A DNA stretch of 64,000 nucleotides from the NCBI GenBank assembly GCA_900708905.1, contig CAADRB010000055.1, forward strand, positions 271,038 to 335,037. The letters are read 5' to 3'. The notes under the pieces are model-generated. The model ran no database searches and had not been told where the DNA came from. It saw only the letters and a program-made list of their open reading frames with translations. The position numbers and the translations under genes were made by a program. This stretch comes from Hymenolepis diminuta (Eukaryota; Platyhelminthes; Cestoda; Cyclophyllidea; Hymenolepididae). This document shows, piece after piece, positions 51,607 to 64,000 of this stretch; the stretch's first letter is position 1, and each line of letters begins with the position of its first letter.

Positions 51607-51809
51607 AATGGAATGCTGCTAACTACGCCTTACCACTCTGGATCTCCAGGAATTGATTGACATATGTTCTCTATTTCATCACCATTCCTCATAATATTTA
51701 GAATTAGACAGCACAGTTAGCCGACCGCATTACCGGATGGTCACCGATTGAAATCGGTCTTTTAATGTCTGATTTAGCAGATGTGCACGTTGACCACTGA
51801 ACCACTGCC
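51607..51809 (-). repeat. SINE-like dispersed repeat, copy 5
   Basis: The - strand reads GCAGTGGTTCAGTGGTCAACG as an A-box-like head, then CATCTGCTAAATCAGA (compare GTCTGCAAAGCCAGA in copy 1), GATTTCAATCGG as a possible B box, and a tail with GGAGATCCAGAG (shared with copy 2) ending near CAGCATTCC. It is longer than the other copies, perhaps through an insertion. Confidence 0.5.
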
Positions 51810-53911
51810 TTTATCTTAATTAGTTACAGCCTTATTAGTCTTGCGAAGAGGCCTGAACGATCAAATCTCTAAAGAGCAAATAATTGGAAAATAGAAATAT
51901 TACTAGAACTTTTAGAATAAATATGAACGATAATCACAATCGTATATTAATTAATCGGTAATGAGTTGAGCGGTTATTTTTTTGTACTTCTTGGTCCCTT
52001 TTCCATCTGCACACAAATACAGAATAAAATAGTTGATATTCGAAATTAATTAATATATTTCTTTTTAAAATTCAAACAGGAATTATTTAATATTCTTTTA
52101 TACCATTTTTTTTGGGGATAATTATGTGCAGTTATAATCTCCTTTACGACTGTAAATAACTGCACATTCAAGCAACTTACATTATTACCACCACTTTTGA
52201 ATCAGATCTAGAATAAAAGCCTTCATATTTCAGTTCTCTTTATTTCATTCAAAATTTTATAAATTTTTTTAGTGTTTTTTATATTAAACCATTTTAGTCA
52301 AGGCGGAATGGTTTGAGTGGTCATTCATGACGCAAATTTTTCAGATATTATTTAAGGTTCCAGAGAGACCTAAAATAGTGAAATCAAAGTACCTAAAGCA
52401 TTGCAGCGATTCGGATATGAAATGAACGCACTTACCTACTTACACCTCAAACATAATTCATTGCCTATTTCTAATCAGAAGAAAACATGCAAACTTATTA
52501 CGGTTAATGCAGTAACTATTATTTCTACACAGATGCGATTTTCGTAGTTGCAAATTCTAATAAAATGTTGTGAAGCCCATAATGACACAGTTTAAAAAAC
52601 TCCTCTAATTAAAAATTTTTTAGCTATCTCAGCTCTGCAATGTTTGTAAGGTGTTAAATATCATGTAAGATAATTTTTTGTTCTCAACCGCTGAAAGAGG
52701 AAATGGATAGGAACGACAAGACCGGCCTTTCTTGCTTATAAAAGCAGTCACTTAGCACTAGATATCGTAGGCAAGCAATTTGTGTTACCCAGGAAATGAA
52801 TCGTGAAATTTTAAATTTGGAACGCAGTTTACTCATTTGGTAAACACAGAGTTTTAATCCAAAAAAATCAAATGAATTAAGGCTCCTTGATGCCCTCGGC
52901 ATCTTTTTGATCCCCTCCCACCTACCACTTGTCAATTTTTCCTTTAACCAATTCTCGAAATTAAACATTTAAAAATTTTCATCTGTTGTTTTATTTAATA
53001 CTAATGAAGTTGCAGATATGCAGTTATGATGGTGATCAGAAGAAGTTGTATACTATAATGAGTGAGTGTACGTTGCAAGCAATCTCTCAAATTTTGACCT
53101 TGTTTGAGCAATATGTTAATATACAATTAAACAGATACGTAGAACTACAGAATCCATTCAAGTAAAAGTGGTATTATGACGTAAGAAAGTTCCAGTATTC
53201 ATAAAATATTTAAAATGGCATGATCAGGAGCATATGAATTGTAAATATAATTTAAAATCATAACTTTGGCTCTCTAACTACAATTAACAAAAGTTTTAAG
53301 AGATTGCCTGATGACAAAGTTAAATGTGGTTAAGTCGCATTATGAAAACAAGAGAATGAAAAATGAAATTGGCATATCAATTGTATTGATACTGATTCAT
53401 CAATAGAAAAGCAAAGCTTCCATAAGCCGTATACGATCGCCGAAAATTCAAACAGATGCATCAAGCAGATTCCGTTTGGCCCCCGCATTTATTAATCTAA
53501 AGCGTTATCTTTAAAATGCCTCCACAACCATGGTATCTTATAAGATATCTTATTGATAACAATGATTATACTACCTGGGCACACTGTGCTGCAAACCTTG
53601 TTCATTTTCAGACCAGTTAATCTTATTTCAGTCTATTAAAAGAAATTCTTTTTCCTTCACAACATTTAAAAGCAGGATAGTAATATCAGATATTTTGCGA
53701 AATTCAAGTGAAATATTTTCTGGAGTTTAACTGCTATTTGCGAGTCTTTTAGTCACTTAAATTTATACAGATCCGCCTCCTGAATTTCTTTTGATTTAAT
53801 AAATCCTTTATTTGCAAAATTTAATCCACTCAAGGTGAACTTAGATCTGCTGAAACGTCTTTATTAGTCATACCTACATGCTCTTGGCTGCAAGAAAATA
53901 CAAATATATGA

Positions 53912-53919
53912 GGGGGGGG
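53912..53919 (+). repeat. Short poly-G tract
   Basis: Eight G after ATATGA, then AGGAG. The surroundings (AAACGTCT upstream, ATATATGAG before the G run) faintly recall dispersed-repeat copy B, so this may be a third, badly decayed copy. Confidence 0.5.
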
Positions 53920-56900
53920 AGGAGAATATGAGCAACCAAGATAATAAATCAATGAGTCAGTAATCTCTTAATAGCTTTAATATGATTTCACCTATGTATT
54001 AAAATTTAAACATAGGGGCATTAAACATTGAACCATTAACCCCATAGACTATATATGACTTAATTCTTCCAGAAATCAATTAAAGCAGAGTTCACGATGC
54101 TCCAACTTCATCATCTGCTTCTTTTTTGATTCCCTTTCTCATTTCATATGGAACTCGTTTGCTGTCTAATTCAGATGCCTTATAATGATCTCTAATTGTC
54201 GCACCTTTTTGCCGTGTCATGGGCAATAACAGCAGTAATAATATTTAATTTTAATTTACGATAGTGATTTTGTGTTACTATCTACTTTGAAATCTTTCGC
54301 CGGCATGCAACAAAATTAAAAAGCAGCTAATATCCGCTGAACTTGCAAAAATTTAATTGCTAGGTTTCTACCAAATATTTTTTTACACTTTTAATTAACC
54401 GACTTTCAAATCCCACCATTAGTAGATTTAAAATGTGAAAAAAAACAGTGAATAATTTGAGGCGTCTAGCTAAGCGAAAAGCAAAAAATTTAAACAAAAA
54501 ATTCTGCTTTAGATGTAAATGATAAGAGAAAATGCAGACTTATTATCGCAAATATCTCTCTGGAACTATACCTAGATTACCGCTATTAAACAATCAAACT
54601 TGTAGAAAATAAACTTGTACAGATAAAATTAAGTACGTTTTTATACGTGCGGAAGCACAGATACTGTAGTATTGCTAAAACACAGTTCCATTCAGTTAGC
54701 TTTTATTGAAATCCGTGGTATTTAAATAGTACATTATTATTTTCCGCAGCAATGAAACTGTAGCATCTATAGAGTCAGGTATTCAACTTAAAACATTCAA
54801 ATTTCTTAGTTTATTACCCGGATTGGAACAAATGCTTATCTATCATGCTCAATGCTTTTTGATTGGTTTTTCAATCAAGAAGAGTCTTATCATTTGGTTT
54901 CCTTTTTTCGTCCAGTGGTTGAGAAATCAAAATCATCTTACATAATGCTCAGCAACTTACAGTCTTCCATATATCAGAGTTTTAGTGGCTGAAAATTTAA
55001 AGTTAACAGACCTCCGTAAGCTGTGTTCATTCAGGGTGACATGTAAGTACACATGCGCAATGTTATTGACTTAATGAATGTTGGCTTACTTTGCAAATTA
55101 GCCAATGTCAAGCAAAGGTGAACTTTAATGGCATGAGTTAATAGTAAGGTGTGGCAGTTGGCTTGTTCCCAATATAGGATTTAACTTATCTTTGACATAG
55201 TGCGGCTTCACTCAAAATTATTGTGTTCTCACGTCAATCTATTCTGTCAAAAATTCTGCATCTCCTTTGATCTAATTAGTCTGCATATGGAGAATTTCCC
55301 ATAATCTGACTATCTTCTAACTATGCATTTGTTTTTAGGGATTAGAAGTTAGAAAAATAATAGTTTGGTCAGATTTTACTTCAAGGAAACTTTTATCTTA
55401 AGTCGACCTCATCGTTGAATTATTGACCATTAGCATCATAAATAACGCAGCAAAGACTTGATAATAAAAACAACAAATACTTTATTGTCTTCCATTTCCC
55501 CTGGTAATAATAAATATTTAACGTTTTATGGTTTGCTATAAGCAGATGGAATCACCTTAATGTTAAAAACAAATATTCTTCATTGTTCATATAGGTAAAT
55601 AAAATATCGGTGTTTATGTTGTTGCAAGGTTATTTTTGATAAAATATCATTAAAATGAAGAATTGGCAAACCACTGTCCGTATTAATTCTCTGGAACGCT
55701 AATTTCATTTGTTAAAACTCTATCACTGATGAAGTATCATTCAATATATCCTCATTTTTACATCCAACACAACAAGCAGCGTCAAAGCTATTTTTGCATC
55801 AAGATGACGTCAGCTAGGTGCAGCAAAATATAATACAATTATATTGACAACAAACGAGACTTTTTTATTGTTAAACTTAATTCTTGAGAGATCAAAACAG
55901 CTGCATCTGCAGTGGCTTAAACTTTCCTCCCTATTTAAGCCAGGTAAATAAAATGGCAATGAGACACTTGACCAGAGCTTGGATTGCCTCTAAAGTTTCG
56001 GTCAAACGGAACTGGTCTTTTGTATTACTCTAAAGGTTCATATCTGCAGCAGCATAGGGATATATTTTTCTCAGGAGGCAACTGAGGCAAATCTGATAAT
56101 TATGATTATAATCACTTTATGTGTCCGTAATGCCCATTTCTAAGCAACAAATCAAAGAAGAAAGTACCCGTGCATTGGCTCTTTATCCTTTTAATCTGGG
56201 GTCATTAAAGTTACTTCGAGTTTAAATCCCCCATGAATAGTTTTCTACCCATCTTCAACCATTTTGACTAACCAAGGAGACTACGTGTTGTAATATGGAC
56301 TACTAAGACATGCTCGTAACTATCCTATCAGCTTCAATCAATTAAAGATCCATTTATTGTTGGAGAGTCACATAAAATCAACTATGCCACTTACATATTG
56401 TTATAGATACATTCTGTAACCTTCCATTTTTCTATTAAGGGCATTTTGGAAAGTATTCTAGGCAACACAAGTTGGAAATTATTTGAAGGGAATTTTCCAA
56501 AATTAGCAAAAGATACTATGTACAATATTTCGATCAAATTCCGTTTCATTATTTGGATTATTTTAAGCGGACTGTGGAAAGTTTTTTATGATTGGTCTGG
56601 CACTTGTATGCAAATTAACGATTTGATTGATTGCTTTAGACAAAATTATGGCTTTTTTGTTTTTTTGAAGCATTGCAATTTAAAAAGAATTTATTAATTT
56701 GCTCTAACAATATTATTCTAATTTCCTGCAAAATTAGCGAACCAAAATATGACGAAAATGATGGAAACGTAAAAACTTGAACAGTAAATGTGCATGAAAG
56801 TATATGCAAAAGAAAACTCGTCTCTTGTCCATAAGACCAATCCCTACTTATCCAATCATCTTAATTGTGGTATTTTAATGTGCTAAAGTTTTCGTTAATA

Positions 56901-59652
56901 CTAATGATAAATTCGCAAAATATTTTAGAAATGCTGAATTTTTATGTTAAACTAATTTATGAGAACTTAATGGGCTTAGAAGAAATAAAAGTGCATTCTT
57001 ATGAAGCTACTTTAAAGTAGTTGGCATTGTCAGTCTTGAGGCTGGTTGAAAACAGGGTAGGAGTGGAAAAGAAATAATGTTGGATTTTTCCCATCTGATG
57101 AGGCGACCAGAAAGACGAACTTTGTCTAGATTTCAGCCAAAACAAACTCTCGTGCTCGGTTGAGTTTTACATGCCCAATAGGAATATCCAGTATGCATCT
57201 GGCATGACTTGAGATACTGAAAGTACTGGCCAAAATAAAGTGAAATTGATATTTTTGACATAAATATTCACACAGTAAAATTATATATTCATCGTAATAT
57301 AAAGAAAAATATTACAAAATATAAATTATTTTCTCTATAATTATAACCCCCAGAACTTTCATGAATAAAAGTAGTATTAAGAACTTTCAGTTATATAAGA
57401 GAATAATTAGTCCTCTGCTTAGGTCGTCAACAATTTAAAAACTCTTTCCCTAAATCAGATAGCTGCCGGGTGGCATGAAGGAAAAAGATCCCTCGTATTA
57501 ATTCGTTTTTTGAAGTTGCCTTACTTGAACCAATTAGCTGAAAGACAGAAACATCATGTATGAAGCATGACATTTACTTTCGCAATTTTATCAAACTTGT
57601 AATCGCTTTTGACCTTTTTGAGTTATTGTGAGTAGAATTCTAAATCTGACTCGTATCGTAAGGAATTAAGAAAACGCACAATTATTTAAAAGTGAGAGAA
57701 CACTTAAAATTCACTTCTTGAAGCGTAATTATTATTGCATAATATGTCCGTTAAGTGACAGGTTCGTCACACATTTCAGTTCGTCGCAATGATTACAATA
57801 TATTTTTCGTCTACTTAATCGGTTTGATGACTTAAATGAGAGGGCAAAATATTATGGTAGTAACTTAAAAAGAATTTGGGCACTTGATTAAATTGAGTTA
57901 TTATTCTTAAGTGTTCTTTAAATAAATGTGACCCCTGATTATCAGTTAAGTGTAATAATTAATTCAAAATTGATAAGACATACATGTATTTATTTGAACG
58001 CTGTCTCTTATTGGCAACTAAGCGATTTCCAAATTACTTGTACTGATGTCAAAGTCTTTTTAAGCCCATCATTTAAAAATTTTGATGACACTTGATCTGT
58101 GTAGAGTGAAGGTGCCCTCCAACGGCGTTTTGGGAAATCTCCTTGAATCTAACAGGATTTTCCTGCTTTTCGACTTCACTGATATATTTCTTTATCTCCG
58201 CTTTTTATTATAAATTAAAACTGATTTCTCATTTTAAAATTAATTGCTTAATTATAAATAAATAAATATAGATAAGGTGTCTTACATAAAATAATAAAGC
58301 TTACATGGATGCGTGTTGTAAAATAATTTAATTATTTGTTATTACTTAAAAAGTTGCTTTTATTTTATACAGTATTCTCTCCATTAAATCAGTAAAAAGC
58401 AGACAACTAAAAGTGGTAAACAACAGGAATCACTTTTAGCTGAATTATAAGTTAAGGAAAACTTCTACCTCAGGCTCTCTCTCAAACTCTACGTAAATAC
58501 TTCTCTAAGCTCCTCAAAGCCACTAATCAGACTACTATAATGTACGTCAGTTTGATAATTTTAGGCCATTTATTAAAACTATTGTGTCCTGAGCTAATTA
58601 TTGAGTAGCTAATTACGGAGAGACAGAGACGCCGTTCTTAACAATTGAGGCAAAAGCATACAATGTTAAACACGCACCAAGTGTAGGAGCGAGAACCTTT
58701 TCATGTCTTTATCAACGATCTGTGCTATTTTCGTCCATATTGTTTTAAATCTTTGAGAGTATATTAATAAATTTATAAAATGCAATATTCTAGATTGAAA
58801 ATGATTTACAATTACTGTAAAGTGCCCTTCGAAAACCAATTCGACTTGTCTTCGCATCAGAAGAATTCGAAAACAAAGAATTGTATTAATTCAAAAATTG
58901 TATGGTGTTGCTAATACATTGTTGAGGCACAACGATCGGCATTTCCTAACACTAACTGGAATATCCACAATATTAACCCTTTAACCGTATACAAGGCAAT
59001 GAGATAAACTGACAACTCTAATCTGCTCAAAGTTCGAAGGAAGACGAGGGAGCAATTATATTAATACTGAAAGGGTCTGTGGTTTAAGTGATCTGTTTGT
59101 CATAGTTATAACAGACATGAGAAACGTGTTCATGCATGGATTTGGAATTATTTTAAAAGAAGGGAACGGCGAAACACATTCATACTTGTAGAGGTATGAT
59201 GAGAGGGTGTTACGGGAGTTGGGTCATAGTTGTAAGTTGATCAGTTACATATGCAAAAATTTGATTTTGTTACATATGAAGTCAATATTCAATAAGATTT
59301 AATTAGTAGATACCCCCTCACTTCATCGACCACCGTTCCCGACTTACAATAATATATTGCAATCCCTCTGATCGCGAAACTATCTCCAGTCGAACCACTT
59401 TTAATGTTATTTCTAGCCGTGTTCCATTAAAGGTTCACATGCAAATTTTGCTACTAAGACTGTAGACATTCAATAACATGGGGACAGAATGTTTATCGTA
59501 GTGCATAATGTTAAAAATACTCTGCTTGATATTATTTAAAAATTATGAAATATGAAATTACAAATCTAATTGTGAGACAGCGTTAACGGTTTTAAAATGT
59601 GAAATACTTTTATTATTCATATCTGTCTTTGATTTTCTGCAAAATATCCACC

Positions 59653-59669
59653 TATATATATATATATAT
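59653..59669. repeat. (TA)n microsatellite
   Basis: A run of about eight TA units. Confidence 0.95.
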
Positions 59670-62600
59670 TCCGAAGTTGTTCCGAAACATTAACAGAATC
59701 TACTATCAGTGAAATTGCTGACGACATCCTTGTTCAAATTGAGATTGCGCAATTAAGTTACCACTGAAATTGAAGTTGACGTTAATTTTGGTTTGAATCA
59801 TTTCAAATAATCAAAACACTTTTAAATTAATAAAAACGCCATAAGAAAAAATGATTAAATATTAGCTTGACAAAGTTACTTACTTACTTATTCCGGAGGT
59901 AATTCTCATCCTTTTTAAGATAAGAAAATGATAAATGGATTAATTCAGTGTGAATAAATAAGTTAAACGAATGTCTTAAGATTTAACTGATGTTGGTACC
60001 ACTTTCTTTAAAAATAAATATTTGTGAATGAAAAGAAAAGCAATGATAAATCATTCAAAATGTGTATCATTTCAATCTACAGTCAGGCAGCTCCGAGTCT
60101 ATTATGGTCTATTTTCTGAAAAGAAGTTGACCAATTGACCCCTAAATTTGGAATGGGCACATTCCCAGGTCATTTATATCGAAATGAACTAGGCGCGAAA
60201 ATGAAAGATTAGAAATAAAAACTTATGGATTGAGATTAAGGAATGAATTGTCTCCTTTTTAGAAACAGGTTAACATGATATACTTCACACTCTTCATTAC
60301 CATTGAAAAAAAACCAATTTGAAGAAATGTGAAATTTAGGATAGAAAACGTTAAAGATTTAATGAAAATGTAGAAAAATGTGAAAATTGTTAAAAGCTAA
60401 TTTTTTTACTTCATAGATCGGGCCATTTAGTTGATTATTTCTATGAATATCTTACCCGGTGAGATGCATAGTTATAACAATTTTATTTGTTGAAATATTC
60501 AAAAATATGCTTATTAGTTAGCTTTTTCACGTCGAAGTCGTGTTGGCTCTAGGCTGTTTTAAAAGTTATTGAAAAGTGTTTTGCAAAATCTGAAAATTGT
60601 GGTATTAAAGGTACCCCTAATTTTGTTATTAATGGTGGTGGCTAATTATAATCTGGAGATAACAATAGTGAAGTGAAGGGGTGGAACAAAATTAAATGGT
60701 TTACTGAGAAGAAATAGCAATTTGGAGAGAGGAAGGTAGTAAAGGAAGAGTCCAGTTAAAAATCGAGACTGACATTAATGAGGCAGTTACCATTAGTGCG
60801 CCAGCGGTGTCAAGGTTGTATGATTTGGAAGGCGTAGGAAGGACGTAAATTTAGTCGACTCAATTTGATCAAGTTGATTTAGGGATTGAACATGCCAAGA
60901 CAAGCTCATCGAATGATTAACAATGCCAGGTACCCAGTTTTGTACCAGCTGTGATCAACCCAACTAAGTAAAATGGCACAGGAGTTTGAGCTTTCGAAGC
61001 AAACTATGGAAGGTCAAGCTGACTTATAGCAAGTGTAAACAGGTCAGTTTGCCAACGGAATGATATGCCTGCTGTGAATTAATTTAAAGTTAAAAAATGG
61101 CATAATAAATATATACGCTCAGCATCTGGTAAAAGAACGTACATCTAGAACCGCGAAAGTAGTAAAATTTTCGTTGTTTAACTTTTCAAGTGTTTAAATG
61201 GTCGATATCTGGAATGTTCATTTGGGAGAGTAAAAATATGAGGCCCAAGATCCCGGACTTTATTTTAATTAAACCAGCTCTCAAACTCTATCTGGCGTTA
61301 CATGGTATTGATCCAGTTTACAGTGAAGTGTTTTGTAATATAATTCTTAAGATCTATTGCATTTTAAACTTTTGAAGTGAAGTGCAAAATGGCCTTTATC
61401 TCAGGCTCATTTAAAATTAATTTTGCAACAACAATGGCAGTTTTGATTCACTTTTCAGGAATTTATAATCTCCCCTTTTCAACCAGCAAAGAGAAAAGTC
61501 AGCCGTTAATTAACTCTTCCTCATTGAGAGAGTTTAAAATTAGCTCAGATAATTAAAGCATAAATAAATTAGAAATTAACTACTCTTACATTAATTTTTT
61601 ATAGAAGGGCTTCTAATTTTATAATCAAATAGTACCACCGTTATAACCGCGATCTAAGTTGAAAATGAAATGGTAAAAAGTAAAACAAAAGGGTGGTTTA
61701 TTTTGATTTCCAGGCAGATAGATCTTTTTGTCTATTAAATTCCATTGTCCGCGCTAAAATAGAATCATTGTTCCAATTTTTAGAGGCAACCAATTTCTTC
61801 AGTCATTAATTGTTTGTCATTTTAACAGAAAATATTCTTAAAAAGTTTGATATGTTATGAATAGGCATATGGAAAAAATGAAACTGTAAAGTATTAAGAG
61901 GATATTTTAGTGACTAAGACGTACTTTATGAAATATAACATTTACAGTTACAACCTAATTGAGTCGTGAATTTTGATTGATGGAGTAAACGTTAATGGCT
62001 TCTAGCTCACCTGATTTATCTGGCTTTGACCTTAATTATCAACGCGCTCTGAACTCCATCATTTAAGCCAAATTATTTTGTGAACTCTTCTGAAAGGCGT
62101 TGTGCGTGGTTATGACTATATTTTTTCTCATAGATCTAAATTGCATATGCAAAGAAGCGACGGTAGTGACGGAAGTTTTATGGAAATATCGGCTTGGATT
62201 TCACGGAAATTTGAGTGATTATTTGCATGAAGTGTACAATTACTTAACAAAATGAAGTATGGTAAGCATTTAAGTACCCTTTATTTGCATGGTTTGCAAA
62301 GGATAGAATTGCCATACGTTAGAAATTAACCATAACTGGATTATTCTCTCGCGTTCTGCTACCCCGCGAATTACTGGAATAAAGGACGCCATAATCTAAC
62401 AATTGTATCTCCTGACAACTAAATGATAAGATATGTATATATGTATATAAAGAGAGAGTGTGAGAAAATGTAAAACTTTATTCCAAAATATTTGTTTTGT
62501 GTGATATTTCACTGAGGAAGTATTTGAACATTTCAATTTAGATAAAGTACTGCGTTACCCATTTCCCCTTGGAATTGCAGATCCTGTCAAAAAGACGAAG

Positions 62601-63349
62601 TTTTCGTTCAGAAATAATAGTAGAGTAAAATTTATTTCTAAGTATTTACCGAAAGATCCTTGAGCTCATTTGATAGAAACTGAAAGCATAACTTTGCAAC
62701 ATATTTAACGCAGTTACATTCCCCTTTTCTGCAATTAAAATTTCCTTATCCCTTTGAAAGAATTAAATATAAGCTCGAGCAGAAAACCAATTGGTTAAAG
62801 CAAGGCTTTTTCATTTATGACAACTAATATTTAAAATGCATGTTTAGGAGTCTATTTTTCCACAAATATTTACATGAATACAGTATTCGAAGTTTTTTCA
62901 TTTTGTAAGCGATCGTAATTGATTAATGGTAAGTCTAACGGATTCGTCTTTGATTCCATAATCTTAAACAGAAAATTTCCTGTTGAAGCGCTAATTCTGT
63001 CATCTTTTGAGGGAAACAAAGGAAATCTCAATTTTGATAACGAAAGGTATTCGTTGATGTTATTTAATATAGATATTTAAAATTAAATAAATATGAAGGG
63101 GATTTTATAAATTGGAAGGCAATTTAATCTTAATCTATTATACTGGACGGTACTTTAACCACTTACACCTAAATCATTTTCATAAATAAAATGGAAAGGG
63201 GAAAGCGGGATAGTCGTTCATAGTAAGATTATTAATGTTCATGCTGAACGATCAGCGACAAAAATATTGTAAAAATTATAGTCTTTTTAATCATCATATA
63301 GCTTATTATATACCATCCTTCAAGAGCTTAAAGGATAAATCTCTCTGCG

Positions 63350-63740
63350 TCCCCGAAATTTTTATTCTACTTCATCACTAATTGCTGGGATCAGAATAGG
63401 CTAATTATGTGCACCTCGAATGACCGTCGCAAAGGCACAGCTGCACCTCCTCGATGTTCGGGACCAGTCCTTCTAATTCATGCTATCCTTCCTGTTCCTA
63501 CAAACGTCTCGTTTAATTAAAAGTACACTAGCAATTATATCCTCACTCGCGTTCTCATAAATTGCCCTTCAATATACACATATTGAGGGGGGGGGGGGGA
63601 AGGGGTAAGCGTAAACTACTGCTCATCAGACATCTTCTTATGCTGCTTTCTAATCCTCTTCCTTCCTCAATTCTCCCTCACCCGTTTGAAAGTCTCTATT
63701 GTGGTTCGTTCAATATATCTTGGTTACTAGTTATAGAGGT
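63350..63740 (+). repeat. Dispersed repeat, copy B (partner at 24.75-25.07 kb)
   Basis: It is colinear with copy A over most of its length; the matching segments are listed there. The two diverge after GTTCGTTCAATATATC / GTTCAGTACATCCTGAT. A poly-G run stands where copy A has ACAAT/AC repeats. No coding relic is visible in either copy. Confidence 0.65.
63587..63599 (+). repeat. Poly-G tract, 13 G
   Basis: Thirteen consecutive G after TATTGA, followed by AAGGGG. It lies inside dispersed-repeat copy B. Confidence 0.95.
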
Positions 63741-63871
63741 AAATTGCAATTTTGATTGGAAGCAAGAACACCAAGGAATGCGTAGGCCAGGTTATATTGA
63801 GTAAGCTCAGTACAGAGTCTCAAGGAAAAATAGGGAACTGGAGGATTGGACAACGAGAGGTGTGCCTGGCG

Positions 63872-63893
63872 AGCTGGGGTCCAGCTGGGGTCC
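63872..63893 (+). repeat. Tandem 11-mer, two copies
   Basis: AGCTGGGGTCC occurs twice head to tail. A TATTTATAG box follows at about 63926 in a GC-richer patch, so this could be promoter-like sequence for something beyond the window edge. Confidence 0.6.
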
Positions 63894-64000
63894 ACCCTGT
63901 TCCGTATGTGTGTTTCGTGGGAGGCTATTTATAGTCGACACTTTGGGTGTTGACTAAGCAGTGTCTGCTACTATCGTCCGAGGTATGTTTACCTTTTCCG

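Larger units (their letters stand above)
40830..64000. other. Gene-free 23-kb stretch downstream of PRPSAP
   Basis: Nothing here can be supported as a protein gene; open frames are short and typical of AT-rich noise. Named contents are SINE-like copies at 42.0 and 51.6 kb, an LTR-like block at 42.66 kb, the N gap at 45.0 kb, simple repeats, and dispersed-repeat copy B at the right end. A gene with small exons on either strand could still be missed. Confidence 0.5.

Noticed and set aside
56446..56697. Open frame of 83 codons with several Trp residues
   Set aside because: No similarity recognised, no donor or acceptor context that links it to another exon; treated as chance.
57095..57135. Hammerhead-ribozyme-like CTGATGAGG...GACGAAC
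   Set aside because: The core lacks the full CGAAA motif and stem II does not pair.
57539..57562. miR-71-like seed TGAAAGACA
   Set aside because: Only the seed matches; the rest of the mature sequence differs and there is no hairpin.

Overview
This is a strongly AT-rich animal (eukaryotic) genomic window with two intron-containing protein genes, both on the + strand, set in long stretches of non-coding DNA. The organism is most likely a flatworm and possibly a tapeworm. This is an inference from three things: a kinase-less, nou-darake-type FGF-receptor-like gene, a 40-base intron beside introns of several kilobases, and the overall base composition. Nothing in the sequence names the species.

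Region by region: (1) 286-10507 holds a seven-exon gene for an FGFRL1/nou-darake-type receptor of 646 residues, with a signal peptide, three Ig domains, one membrane span and a Ser/Thr/Asn/Gln/Pro-rich tail without a kinase. All six junctions keep the reading frame. (2) 10.7-21.9 kb shows no gene; it contains simple repeats, two copies of a tRNA-derived SINE-like repeat and a GC-rich pair of hairpins. (3) About 21.9-24.13 kb is a decayed Ty3/gypsy-type LTR retrotransposon on the - strand: two degenerate terminal repeats with relics of Gag zinc knuckle, aspartic protease and integrase C-terminus between them. (4) About 24.75-25.07 kb is one copy of a dispersed repeat whose sister lies at 63.35-63.74 kb. 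(5) 27089-40829 holds a six-exon gene for a phosphoribosyl-pyrophosphate-synthetase-associated protein (PRPSAP) of 438 residues. Its introns run from 40 bases to 9.9 kb, and the largest carries another SINE-like copy and an AP-1-like palindrome. (6) 40.8-64 kb shows no gene; it has more SINE-like copies, an LTR-like block, a 33-base N gap and the second copy of the dispersed repeat.

The two genes have unrelated jobs: a cell-surface modulator or decoy for FGF signalling, and a catalytically impaired regulatory subunit of PRPP synthetase. Nothing suggests they work together beyond being neighbours in the same direction about 16.6 kb apart. The best leads are the FGFRL third Ig domain, which lacks its canonical second cysteine and carries a long insert; two frame-neutral 84-base exons in PRPSAP; and the dispersed SINE-like family. 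All exon boundaries were worked out by hand from splice consensus, phase and family similarity, without transcript data.
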